Source: Letharia columbiana
Lineage: Eukaryota > Ascomycota > Lecanoromycetes > Lecanorales > Parmeliaceae
DNA: 64,000 bases
Direction of reading: 5' to 3'
Assembly (NCBI RefSeq): GCF_014066305.1
Contig: NW_023501080.1
Span: 1 to 64,000, forward strand
Positions within the stretch are counted from its first letter, which is position 1. Every line of letters starts with the position of its first letter. Positions 1-9,264 of the stretch are shown here, piece after piece. The notes below the pieces were generated by a model that was not told the origin of the DNA, did not search any database, and saw only the letters and a list, made by a program, of their open reading frames with translations. The position numbers were made by a program, and so were the translations under genes.

Positions 1-480
1 GGAGGCAGCCCCGGCCATTCCGGCGTTGGTTCTGGCGATCCCACCTTGCTACCTGGATGTTAGATTGCTCGGCTCGATCAGCGCACCGAGGACGCATCAG
101 GTTCTTTCCAATAACTGCTGGAGTCGACTGTTGTTGCCGTCGTCGAAATGGGGCAGCGTCGCCGGGGTCGGAGGGTTCGGAATGGAATGGTCCTGTGGCT
201 GGGAGAATTTAAAGGTGCGTGTGTGGTGTCTTTGGTGAAGGGTCGTGAGGCGGGACTTGGAGAGGCGAGGCTGAGGTTTTTGGAAGATTGGTGGGAGGAT
301 GATGGGGTTTGGTAATGTGAGCGAGTCGCTCACGTTTGTCCTTAGCTGGCTGCGGTTCTTTATACCTTTATGACCCATGGTTTGTAAGTATTGTCGGAGG
401 CTTGAGTAAGAATTGAATCTGTGATGCAACGCAAGGTCGAGGTTGTCATGAAAAGGCTGTATAGACATTATTGCTAGTTA
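1..480 (-). other. Unrecognised, possibly 5' part of a minus-strand gene running off the window
   Basis: An open minus-strand frame of 123 codons covers 97-468, rich in Pro, His, Gln and Ser, and a second minus frame over the same bases reads like a Ser/Pro/Arg-rich leader. Neither shows a domain I know. A different minus frame stays open from about 160 to the window edge and is rich in Arg and Gln, so a spliced gene continuing to the left is possible. No start codon or splice pair is clearly better than the others, and this could equally be untranslated sequence. Confidence 0.2.
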
Positions 481-932
481 GGAGAGGAAGATTATATACA
501 CCGAGCTAGGACTGCCATTTTGCAATTCATTTGGTCTGATTTGGACTATGGCTGTGTTGGGATGTATATATCTTTGGCTGCAACGCGTATATGCTGTGGC
601 AAAAGCTTAGATGGTATTTGAGTATCACGAAGCCGGGCAGAGCTGAGCGTGGGTAGATGATGTGTAACTGTGGGCCCTTCACATGTTTCACGAAAGGTCA
701 AAATGAAGTGCTGTCCTCGCGGTAAGGGGAAGGTTGCATCCAAGTAGTGAGTATCATTCAGCCAAGATTTGAAGCATGGAACGCTTGATTCCCTGGGCTA
801 GAAGCCTGCATGATGGTGTCTCCGCGTAGCTTGCCAAAATACCCTATGATAAAGGCCAACCCTTGGGTCACATTGTAATCTGGAGAGCCTCTAGAATGAT
901 AGCACAGTCCCAGGTTTTGGTGTGGACCCAGC
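481..932. other. Intergenic, downstream of EFM7
   Basis: No ORF here has a recognisable product or convincing codon use. It lies between the unrecognised left-edge sequence and the stop codon of the EFM7 gene, so it presumably holds that gene's 3' UTR. I see no repeats or RNA genes in it. Confidence 0.5.
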
Positions 933-1780
933 TCATCGGTGTGTCTTAACTAAATCATTCCACCTCACTTCATACCCAAACACTGTCCTCCTCAGCAGCT
1001 CGTCTCCCTTGTCTTCCTCGAACATGACCTTCTCCATCACCTCCTCTACCACTTTGTCCACCTCCAGACCCTTGTCTCTGCATAGATCGAAAAACGCCAT
1101 ATCTTTCTCGAGTAGCCATGGCCTGTAGGGCGTAAAGAAGACCAGAGCTCGAGCGTCAGGGGTGCGAGCTAGCGTCCCAACGATGGTTGACGCGAGGGCG
1201 TCGTGGCAGGAGTGATTGAAAAGGAGGTCTGCTAAGAGCAGGATGTCGAATCCTTGATGGGATAGCGGTAGATGTGCGAGGACAGATTCGGTGGAGGAGC
1301 CCCAGAGGTATCCCTCGGCGGCAACGGTAGTAGCAGGCTGCGGCAGTAGAGAGCAGGTAGCGATATTCTGTGCGAGATTGTCGATCAACTCTGCATCCGG
1401 GTAGTCTGTCACGACCACCTTCTGGGCACCGAGTATGGCTGCCACAAGGCTCGGGAGGCCAGCGCCAGCGCCTAGCTCGAGGATCGTTTTACCGTGGGCT
1501 AGGGTGGGGGCATGCTGTTGGAGGTAGGTGGAGAGGACTTGGCTGCCGTTCCAGAGGTAGTGACCCTGGATGGCAGGTCGGTCAGCTTGGCGGTTGAGGA
1601 GTCGAAGGGTCGGTCATGTGTAGGTACCCACAAGGGATTGTGCCCTACGAGGCGCAGGCGTAGCTTTTGTCCAGAGAGCAGCGTGTAGTCGGTGTGTGTA
1701 TATGGCTTCTCGGGCTGGAAGTAGTCATCGGGCTCTTGAAACATGGCATTATCAAGGTTCTCGTCCTCATCAGAGGACAT
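933..1780 (-). CDS. EFM7: Protein N-terminal and lysine methyltransferase EFM7 (one intron)
   Basis: This is a class I S-adenosylmethionine-dependent methyltransferase of the Nnt1/Efm7 family, which in yeast methylates the N-terminus and adjacent lysine of translation elongation factor eEF1A in the cytosol. Exon 1 is 1780-1628 and exon 2 is 1565-933; the 62-bp intron (1627-1566) starts GTACCT, ends CCATCCAG and has a GCTGAC branch site. Splicing is in phase and yields 261 residues, the same length as the yeast protein. The acidic N-terminus (MSSDEDENLD) is typical of the family. Joining the exons creates the conserved LW-GHYLWNGS stretch near residue 55, followed by SAM motif I (LELGAGAGLP, residues 80-89) and the VVVTDYPD acidic loop. 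Only 241 bp separate its start from the CsbD-like gene, which lies on the same strand. I see no defect. Confidence 0.93.
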
Positions 1781-2021
1781 TGTTGCCTTTCGGGTGTTTA
1801 GGTAGATATTGGGAGTTCTTTACTCGTCTCTGGGAAAATGTACTAGTACGGCAGTTGGACGCTAATAATGGTCACGGCATAGTGAACCTAAGGTGGAATC
1901 TGTGTGCAAATGCTCTCTGGGTTCCGTATGCAATGTCTAATCTAGCTTGGTATCACGCTCCCGCCGCATTCATTCATGTAGGTTCCTTCATCGTCTCAGC
2001 GTGCATTTCCATGTCGCTCGC

Positions 2022-2862
2022 CTAAGCATCTGCCTGCTTCTGGATATCGTGCTCAGCGCTCCTCTGCTTCGTCTTAGCATCATCATGCTTCAACTGCTGT
2101 TCTTGCCTTCGTTTTTCAGTGTCAGCATTTTTGCTTGAAGATGGGGTTCAAGCTACAAGACAGGTTCGGAGACTAAGATCCCGTCGAGACATGTCCTGAA
2201 ACCCGATAACTGATAGAATTGAGACAAAACCAATACGAAAAATAGACTCACTGTTTCTCATTATCCCCTGTAATGCCAGCAGCTAATCCTCCAACCGTAC
2301 CACCAACGCGGTCCTTCAATCCATGGCCGTAGTCTGAAAGCTGGCCCTCAGCTTCTGTACCTTTTCCCTGAGCGTTCTGCTGCTGGCCTTCCTTCTTTAA
2401 CCCCTCGGCACCAAATAAGCCGCCGACAGCTTCTTTAGCAGAGCCCATGGTCTGGTCGTAGCTGCCCTCGGTACGGCGTGGGTCGTCGGATGAGATGCCG
2501 CCAGAGGAGGATACTGCATACGGGCCAATCTTGCCGATGGTGTGGGAGGCATCCTTCTCGGCTGCTGCATGGTCTTTGGTAACATCGCCCTTAGCCTACA
2601 GAAAGTGTCAGCTGTGTTATCTCATAGTATTTCCTTTAAGAGTGAGGACCGAAAAAGGGACAGAATAGACAGTATCTTTGGCGGACTCGTGGGTTACATG
2701 GGGAAATTGTCTAGTAGCCGAAAAGAAACCCTCGAGGACATGGAAGATTGTAACACTAACCTGGTCAGCAGTATTGCCGGTGAGGCTTCCCAAGGTACTT
2801 TGAACCGTGCCAGTGGCAGAGTCGATGTACGATTTGAGAGAAGAGGTTTGGTTGTCAGACAT
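2022..2862 (-). CDS. CsbD-like / mismatched base pair and cruciform DNA recognition-type protein (two introns)
   Basis: This is a small hydrophilic CsbD-like protein. Fungal members are often labelled mismatch and cruciform DNA recognition proteins, and the bacterial ones are stress-induced; the biochemical role is not settled. Three exons: 2862-2761, 2595-2252 and 2106-2022, giving 176 residues. Intron 1 (GTTAGT...CTGTAG) and intron 2 (GTGAGT...CGAAG, 145 bp) keep the frame. Residues 1-34 (SYIDSATGTVQSTLGSLTGN) and the later GSAKEAVGGLFGAEGLKKEG stretch are the family repeats; the last exon encodes the QRSAEHDIQKQADA tail seen at the end of fungal homologues. Without intron 2 the protein would end early at TGDNEKQ, so the third exon matters. 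There is no signal peptide or membrane segment. The gene is divergent from KTI12. Confidence 0.88.
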
Positions 2863-3245
2863 ATTTGATGGTGAAGGTAGGGATTGGGAAGATTGGTAGA
2901 GTGGTGATGATGAAGATGGAAGTTGTTTTGTGTTCCGTAATTAGGTGTAATACTGAGGGCAAGAAAGAATGGGAAAGAGAAAGGAAAGAGATTAATACTC
3001 CGGCGTGTTTACTTTTGACTCGCAAAAGCGAGGGGCAGGTGGGGCAGAAACCAGGGTCTTTTGACAGGGCTTGGCTGACGTAGCGGGGCATGTCAAGGTC
3101 ATGAGATTCTGTGACATTCCCATCATCTAAGACAATACCATCACCAACATCGCACAGAATCCTAGATTATGGTGACATAGAGCAATCACCCGGAAATGCC
3201 TGTACGTAGACTTGCCATCTTTTGACCCGCACGCATCACTGACAG
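2863..3245. promoter_or_regulatory. Divergent intergenic region between the CsbD-like gene and KTI12
   Basis: These 383 bp separate two genes transcribed outwards, so the stretch must hold both promoters and 5' leaders. The CsbD-proximal half is purine-rich on the plus strand (GGAAAGAGAAAGG-like runs near 2970), i.e. pyrimidine-rich on the coding strand of that gene, as is common just upstream of fungal start codons. No specific operator can be named. Confidence 0.5.
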
Positions 3246-4234
3246 ATGCAGCTGATCCTCATCTCAGGCTACCCTGCGTCAGGAAAGACCTATCGTTCCA
3301 ATCAGCTGGTCGAATCCTTCAAGTCCAAGATCCAAGCTTCTTCAGATGCACGAATCAGCCGCCTGAAAGTCTGCCATATCAATCATCAGTCTCTTGGCCT
3401 CGATCGCCACGTCTACCGAGAGGCTCGAACGGAGAAGGATGCCCGCGCTACCGAATACTCCGCGGTGAAGCGAGCTTTGGGAAAGGATACCGTCGTCATC
3501 GCCGATAGCTTGAACTACATAAAGGGATTCCGCTATCAGCTGTATTGCGAAGCAAAAGCTGTGCACACCCCAAGCTGCGTGGTCAGCATTCGCTCAAGCG
3601 TTGACCCATAGGACTTAGACTGATGAACCTAAAGGTCCACGTAGGAACGCCCATTAATTCATGTCGAGAGATCAACACGAGGATCCTTGAAAGCGGTAGC
3701 AAAGACGATGGCTATCCGGTGGACATCTTCGACAACCTGGTCTATAGGTACGAGGAGCCAAACGGCATGACGAGGTGGGACAGTCCGCTCTTCACGGTCC
3801 CTTACGATGACGAGGCTCCACCATGCCAGGATATATGGGACGCTATGGTTGGTTCCGAGGGCAAAGCAAAAACAGTCAAGCCGAATCCGGCCACCGTGAT
3901 GGTAGGGTTGCAAATTTCCCCACAGGTACAATAAAAAGAAGCTCATTTACCATCGCAGAAACCCGCCACCGAGTCAGATTACCTTTACGAGCTTGACAAG
4001 ATCTCGCAGGGAGTATTGAACGTGATTATGGAATGGCAGAAGGATCACCCGGGCGATGGAGGAGGGGAGCTTGCAATAGCCGAGGGCACCATCGAACTAC
4101 CTGCAAACCCGGTCTCATTGCCACAACTGCAAAGATTTAGACGCCAATTTATATCACTCAATCGGCTGCATAATCTTCCCAAGGCCAGGATCCGAAGTTC
4201 TTTCATTGAATACCTGAATGACAACCTCGTTTGA
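3246..4234 (+). CDS. KTI12: KTI12 family P-loop protein, Elongator-associated (two introns)
   Basis: KTI12 is a P-loop NTPase that binds tRNA and the Elongator complex and is needed for wobble-uridine modification of tRNA; it is structurally related to PSTK, the kinase acting on selenocysteine tRNA. Exons are 3246-3581, 3635-3901 and 3959-4234, giving 292 residues, slightly shorter than the yeast protein. The N-terminus MQLILISGYPASGKT holds the Walker A motif at residues 8-15. Intron 1 (GTCAGC...CTAAAG) joins TPSCV to VHVGTPI, and intron 2 (GTAGGG...ATCGCAG, 57 bp) joins PNPATVM to KPATESDYLYELD; both junctions reproduce conserved family sequence. The C-terminus ends in the typical FISLNRLH...IEYLNDNLV. 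The gene is convergent with the F-box gene downstream, about 205 bp away. It appears intact. Confidence 0.93.
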
Positions 4235-4439
4235 GACTTCGCATGCTCTTTTGCGGCTCAGTCTGCTGCATTGTTGCTGTGTTGGAGAAAAGATGGCAAT
4301 CGAAGTGAACACATTCGAGTTGCATATTGATCCTCCGAAGGCTGATCCGCAAGGGCTCCGACCAACGCAAATGCTCATTCCAGGGAATTTCCCACCAGCA
4401 GCCAAGTCTGTCAGCCAGAAAACCTCGCTTGCTGCACCG

Positions 4440-5082
4440 TTACAGTGACCTGTCCAGCGAGCGGTATCTCTCTATGATGGTCCAGCAACCACGACACCAT
4501 CGAACCCCACGCGAAGCAAGGAAGCTACCAGGGTCAATCTCGGGAAAATCCTCGTACCAACGAGTCTTATCCACCAAGCATGTGTCCTCCTTGCCCAGCG
4601 GCCTAGCTTTCTCACACCCTCGACATCCGAAAACCTCTCTTTCATTAACCTTGAAATTGCGCTTGTCGTGAGATCCCTTGTGGATCGCACAGCTGATGCA
4701 CAGGCGGCCCTTGTTGAGTAAATTACGTGCCGCTGCGTCACTGAAAACCCCCTTGTCCAAGAGTTTCTTGCAGCCCGAGCAACCGAATGTCTGGAGCTTG
4801 CGGCGCCTGCGAGCTTGTGTCTCAAAAATCGAGTGGTACTGTTGCCATTCCGAAGCCGATAGCTTGGGCGGATCTTTGGTCCACGTGTCGATACCCTTGC
4901 AGACGAGCTTGAGGTTGCAGAGAGAGACGGCATCAAGCTTGCCTGCAATCATGCTCTGCAGCTCTGGAGGCATTTCCAGGAGCCGAGATTTGCTACTCAG
5001 AATTAACACTTCGTCCACTGAACATGAAAACCGCAGGAATTACTTACCCTTGCTTCTTTAAGCGCCTCATCTTGGGTCCCAT
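4440..5082 (-). CDS. F-box protein with four CxxC motifs (paralogue 1)
   Basis: This is a probable SCF ubiquitin-ligase substrate adaptor: a degenerate F-box (residues about 16-50, EMPPELQSMIAGKLDAVSL) followed by a Cys-rich region. CxxC pairs fall at residues 83-86, 110-113, 135-138 and 178-181 (VRWCRGCW), enough to bind two zinc ions. The long open frame has no ATG at its 5' end. A 55-bp intron (GTAAGT...GAGTAG, 5047-4993) joins a short first exon, 5082-5048, encoding MGPKMRRLKKQ, to exon 2 (4992-4440) in phase, giving 195 residues. An alternative is initiation at the internal Met of EMPPELQ. The gene 835 bp upstream (5917-6465) is a diverged paralogue with the same arrangement, including the W..(Y/F)H..FET.ARR linker. 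Substrate unknown. Confidence 0.75.
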
Positions 5083-5916
5083 GCTTTGGAATCTCGCTCT
5101 AGCGTGATGTCGCGATTCGTGCTTCAGATCTGCTCACATAAGACTCATTTAGTTTGCCGTTTTGGATTGACTATAGGTCATTGCATCATTCTCACCTATG
5201 TAAGTAACCGTGATCGGAGATGTAACCTAATTGAGACGTGCAGGAGGAAAAATGTTGCCCCAACGTTGAAGTCTGATGCGGAGAGTGTGTGGGTACTGTA
5301 GGAGGAAGAGTTCGGTTCAAGGGGTTCAATGATGGGAAGGACAGCTTTGGTACTTCACTTCTCCCATTCACTGCTGCGGAAGACTTTCAAATTCACTGTT
5401 TATGATTTCTTCTCGTTGCACACAGTGCTTGCGCTTTCAGTCTTACGCGCTATTGCCCGTTGATCTTCCCTCCCCTCTGTATTTTTTGAATTGCTGCTAA
5501 ATATTAATGGTGTAAGATATCATCCCTTAGTTTGCCGATCTTGTAGTTTTGCAGAGATATCGATCGTTAGGCGGTCACATTTGGCTCAAGTGTGACAAGC
5601 ATCAACCCGTTTCCCTTGCAAGCTTTTCGATTGTCACATCTCTGTCAGAGCATTTCGTATCGTCTAATGTACAAGAATTTTTCTGTTATCCCCGTTGTAC
5701 AGATTGTTCTTGTGAGCGACTTTCCTTCCATAAAATACATTCATCGGTCCATTTCCTCCCGCCCGGCTGAATTAAGCTGCTTCTACCATATAATGTCTCT
5801 CATCTCGTGTTGACCCGCTCTTGTGCCATTGCTCATAGCCTCAATCGCCATCTCAACGCCGTTCCGCAGCTTTGATGACGCAGATCGGGCCACGCAGCGA
5901 GAGTTCCCCCACCATT
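5083..5916. other. Intergenic between the two F-box paralogues
   Basis: I see no gene in this stretch. It should contain the promoter of F-box paralogue 1 and the 3' UTR of paralogue 2. The right part, 5400-5800, is pyrimidine-rich and moderately AT-rich. Short open frames here have no recognisable domains. Confidence 0.5.
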
Positions 5917-6465
5917 TCAGACCAGTCTCGCATTCACATACATCGTCACCACCCTCCAACATCCCTTGCACCACCTTTTGCTCCCCGTGTCCGCCCGACC
6001 AACCCCGGCGTGCACCGGCATTCCCGCCTCGCGGTCCGTATACACCGCCTCCTCCTCCACCTTCCTCGGCTCCGGACACGCAAAGCAAGAAAAACACACC
6101 TCCTTCCTGTGCAGAAAGTCCCGCACGTTGTAATACCCTTCCATGACCCCGCACTTGAAGCACATCCGTCCCTCCAGCCTGTCGCACTTCCGTTTCGCCT
6201 GGCTGTCTTGGAAGCTGGCCGGCGGAAGCAGCTTCATGCAGCGCGTGCAGGCCAGTTTGATGGGCGCTTTCGTACGCCGCGCGGTGGTTTCGAAGTCCTG
6301 GTGGAAGCGGCGCCAGGCTTGTTTGTCGAGGGGCGGGGCGGGCTTGGTGATGGCGTGGAGGGAGTGGCATGCGAGGTGCATGTTTGCGATGGAGGTTACG
6401 GGTAGGTGGGATGTTATTTCGGCTATCATTTCGGCCGGTAAGCTGAAGAGGTTCGCGGCGGGCAT
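5917..6465 (-). CDS. F-box protein with four CxxC motifs (paralogue 2)
   Basis: A single-exon gene of 182 residues when started at the first in-frame ATG (MPAANLFSLPAEMIAEITSHLP). The open frame continues upstream without an ATG, so that extension is leader or requires another exon. The F-box occupies residues about 6-45. The Cys-rich part holds CxxC at 73-76 (LACTRC), 102-105 (MCFKC), 127-130 within a CxxCxxC cluster, and 166-169 (KRWCKGCW). Order and spacing follow paralogue 1, with the shared (K/S)LPPE-like F-box core and FET.ARR linker, so the two genes look like an old tandem duplication. Likely role is a ubiquitin-ligase adaptor; the Cys-rich half probably binds zinc and could recognise the substrate. 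Four 50-bp imperfect repeats lie just upstream. Confidence 0.8.
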   Translation of the reverse strand: MPAANLFSLPAEMIAEITSHLPVTSIANMHLACHSLHAITKPAPPLDKQAWRRFHQDFETTARRTKAPIKLACTRCMKLLPPASFQDSQAKRKCDRLEGRMCFKCGVMEGYYNVRDFLHRKEVCFSCFACPEPRKVEEEAVYTDREAGMPVHAGVGRADTGSKRWCKGCWRVVTMYVNARLV

Positions 6466-6550
6466 CTGGAGGCGTTGAGCTCTTTGTGTTTTGGTACGCT
6501 TGAAGGGGGAGAAGCTTGCCTTGTGTGGTTTTTCTGGGGTCGCTTTTGTT

Positions 6551-6751
6551 GAAGGCGTCGGGTACTCTCGGGGACGGTTGAGGTTCAAGATGTGTACTTT
6601 GGAGATGCAGGGTAAATTCCGGAGGCGGCCGAGATCGAAGTTGTGTCAGTTGGAGGCCGTTGGGTACTCTTGGGGGCTGTCCAGGTCGGGAGATTTGCAG
6701 GTTGGAGGGCGTTGGGTAAGCTTGGAGGTGGTCGAGGTCGGAGATGTGTAG
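6551..6751. repeat. Four imperfect 50-bp tandem repeats upstream of F-box paralogue 2
   Basis: The blocks 6551-6600, 6601-6650, 6651-6700 and 6701-6751 align with each other at a 50-bp period. Each has a GGAGGC(G)TTGGGTA-like start and a GAGGTCGGAGATGTGTAG-like end, with mismatches in every copy. A partial fifth unit (GTCGGATAAG...) may follow. The array lies within 90 bp of the start codon of the F-box gene, in its leader or promoter. Confidence 0.75.
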
Positions 6752-7755
6752 GTCGGATAAGAAGTCGATGAAGGTCGGACGGAGAAGATATACTCGCTAG
6801 CGTGGCGCCAGGAGTATTCACCGTCTTGATTCACATATTTTTTGATTCACTGATCCGATTCCCCAGTTCGATCTATCATGTCGATTCTTTATTTTACTGG
6901 TTCGATTCACCGGTTTATCCAATTCACTGTTCGCGGCGTGGAATTTAATAGCAGATCACGCAAACCGATATGGTATGTCCAGGGGGGTAATCCCTGAAGA
7001 TATTGCACGTTGAGTGGCTCCTTCCCCTCAAAACGATGTATATCTATTAGGATCGATCCTTCGGAAGGTCAAAAAATTTGTACATTTTTTGGGGGATACT
7101 ACCTGAAGTTCAGGCGCTTTGAGTGGCTTTGTCCCTGAAATCGTTGCATTCTTTTCGGGTTGGGGGTTACCAGATATTTGACATCACACGTCAAGAGACT
7201 TCTGACCCAAGACTGTTACGTGTCTTGAGAGATAATGTCTGAAGATATCACGGGTCGAGAGTGTTTGCAAGGCGATTGTGCTCAGAATGTCACGGATCTA
7301 GAGTAGTCCCTAACAGTGGCACACATTGACGGTTTCATCTCCAAAAGCGTCACACGTTTATAAGTGGGTGTTCATCTAACCACTGAGAGCCATCTATTTT
7401 CCATGGCTGTCTTTTGCTACTCATCAGGCATATCCAGAACGTGGAATCATCGCCTATTTGGCGTTCCAAGAGATGGAACAGATATCTGCAAGAATACGTT
7501 TGTTTCGAGTACCTAGGATGGGAGACAATACAGGTTACCCTTTTGCCATAAGCACTTTCTTCGATCCTTGAGGTATTGTTCGGACAAGAAAGCGGTGGAT
7601 GTGTGCGCTGGCTGTGATGAAAGCAAGATGTGTGGTTGGAATTCTTGACGCTGCTGTCGAGGGCGGAACTGAACTAGGGTACAAGACGCCAGATGCTCAT
7701 GTCAGGATGCTTATTTAAGTGTAGTGGTCTTTCGAAAATGGATAACAGTTACGTG
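6752..7755. other. Intergenic with degenerate short repeats
   Basis: No gene is supported. GATTCAC motifs recur at 6829-6915. A segment of about 57 bp at 6980-7036 is imperfectly repeated at 7092-7148 (both contain TTTGAGTGGCT- or TTGAGTGGCT-like cores flanked by CCTGAAG). Further right, a motif like TCACGGGTCGAGAG recurs at about 7186, 7239 and 7287 with changes. The pattern suggests an old, decayed repeat. Confidence 0.45.
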
Positions 7756-7807
7756 CTAGGGTGAGTTGATGCTAAAACAACGTGAGAAGTGGGATACCAC
7801 CCCACGC

Positions 7808-8532
7808 TCAACAGAACGCATTCGCATCGATCGATTTTTTTTCTCCAAAACACCAGTTATCGCATATCGAAGCGAAACCACCGCCAAAATCAACGCAAAC
7901 AAGATCAAAAAAATCGCCACCGCACCCGTTCCAGCAGTATCCGACTCGCCCGCCCGCCCAAACAATAAGCCCGCCGAAGATATCCTTCGCTTTCGTGGAC
8001 ACAGCCTGCTTTTCCGCGTCGGTGGTGAAGTCGGCATCCATGATGGATTGGGAGATCGATTCGACGGCCGTGTACGGCAGCACGTAGGGGTAGTCGGTTC
8101 CGAGGAGACGCTTGACTTGGTTGTAGAAGACGGGACCGGCGCTGTCGTACCAAAATCTGGAAAGGGGATGAGTGGTGCTGCGGGGGAGAAGGGGGAGGTG
8201 GGAGATGGTTCGGCATTGGAGAGCCCATGGGGTGCATACCGCGTGTTGTAGATTTCCTTTGACGATGTCTCTACGGCCGGTGGACGGGATTTCGGGAATC
8301 GGTCCTCGACGTTTGGCCAGGCGTCTCCTTCGTGGGGTAATTGGTAGTCGATGCGTGTGAAGTTTGGAAGGGTTTCACTCGATGTGAGGCTTACGACGGT
8401 GCGGGCGGCGTCGAAGCAGAATTTGGCGAAGAAGGTGGGATAGGGTGCGCCCAGCAGTAACGTGCCGAGATGACCGAATGGTAGATTCGCTGAGAGTGGT
8501 TTCTTTGTCAAATAAGATGGTACGATCCTCAT
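7808..8532 (-). pseudogene. Amidohydrolase-2 (ACMSD-like) family, C-terminal part only
   Basis: The reading frame resembles the C-terminal half of fungal metal-dependent amidohydrolases and decarboxylases of the ACMSD superfamily. Exon 1 (8532-8240) holds the FCFDAARTVVSL...IDYQLPHEGDAWPN stretch, matching the conserved helix and the strand with the metal-site His. An 83-bp intron (8239-8157, GTATGC...TTCCAG) joins NTR to FWYDSAGPV, restoring the family's Y-D-AGP motif, and exon 2 continues through GTDYPYVLPYTAVES with the catalytic Asp region. The expected N-terminal half, including the HxH metal ligands, is not readable upstream: the frame is closed by stops just before MRIVPS. The C-terminus is also unclear, since a neighbouring frame contains a hydrophobic stretch. 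It is most likely a truncated relic. A missed upstream exon set is the alternative. Confidence 0.6.
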
Positions 8533-9264
8533 CTCTCAAATAACGAGGCCCTATGGTTTCCTGCCTTCAAAGGAAGAAGAGGGAAACAAGAGGCCTGGTT
8601 TCCTTGGGAACATGAATATTTACCGCAGCAGCTTTGGAGGAAAATAAAAATCGTGGAATCATGTCCTCTAGAAGAGAGACATTGATGACCGACCGCTTTT
8701 GTGACAAGGAAAGATCGTGGACGCATGCCTGCCCAAGGTTGGGGATGTCTTTGTTTACCCACTCGTACATTGGAATCTTCATCACCAAGCTCTTCAATTG
8801 GCATCTTTAAACCGCGTTTATCTCACGAGCGCTTTGATTTTGAACTCGACCCCATCCTTCCTAAGGAACAATGGGGTTTTGAGCAGATGTTCTCTGGCTC
8901 CCTTCTTTGGGCAAGTTTCATCCTCATCTCTTGTGCCAAAGCCACAACCCTCAGTGCAGTTTACTCCGAGGAACGCGTGGCCTTGGAAGGAGTCTGCAAG
9001 CCATCAGAGCTGGGGCGCCCCTCGGGACAGACCCAGGGGCGGACCTCGACCGCCCGGAGCATCCTTGGGCTGGGGAATGAATGAGAATAGAGGGAACGAA
9101 TGAGAAAGAAAATCCTGCTTTGGGGTTAAATGAGTGACTTGCCATTTTGGAATTCACATACGCCTAAGATCAGCGGCATTACACGTCGCTCATAACAGTC
9201 CCCACGCCATCCGCATCTCGATCCAGTCGGAAAATCCACTGGAGTCCCGCAGCTTCTCCAAATT
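8533..9264. other. Intergenic, no supported gene
   Basis: Open frames exist on both strands here (for example 8567-8797 minus and 8717-9103 plus) but none matches a family I know, and none supplies the missing N-terminus of the adjacent amidohydrolase. The right end should contain the 3' UTR of the SAT4 gene. Confidence 0.4.

Noticed and set aside
1696..2138. Plus-strand open frames over EFM7 exon 1 and CsbD exon 3
   Set aside because: They are antisense to exons of recognised genes and show no domain.
5823..6478. Plus-strand Pro- and Arg-rich frames opposite F-box paralogue 2
   Set aside because: They mirror the coding strand of a gene with a clear Cys pattern; no independent support.
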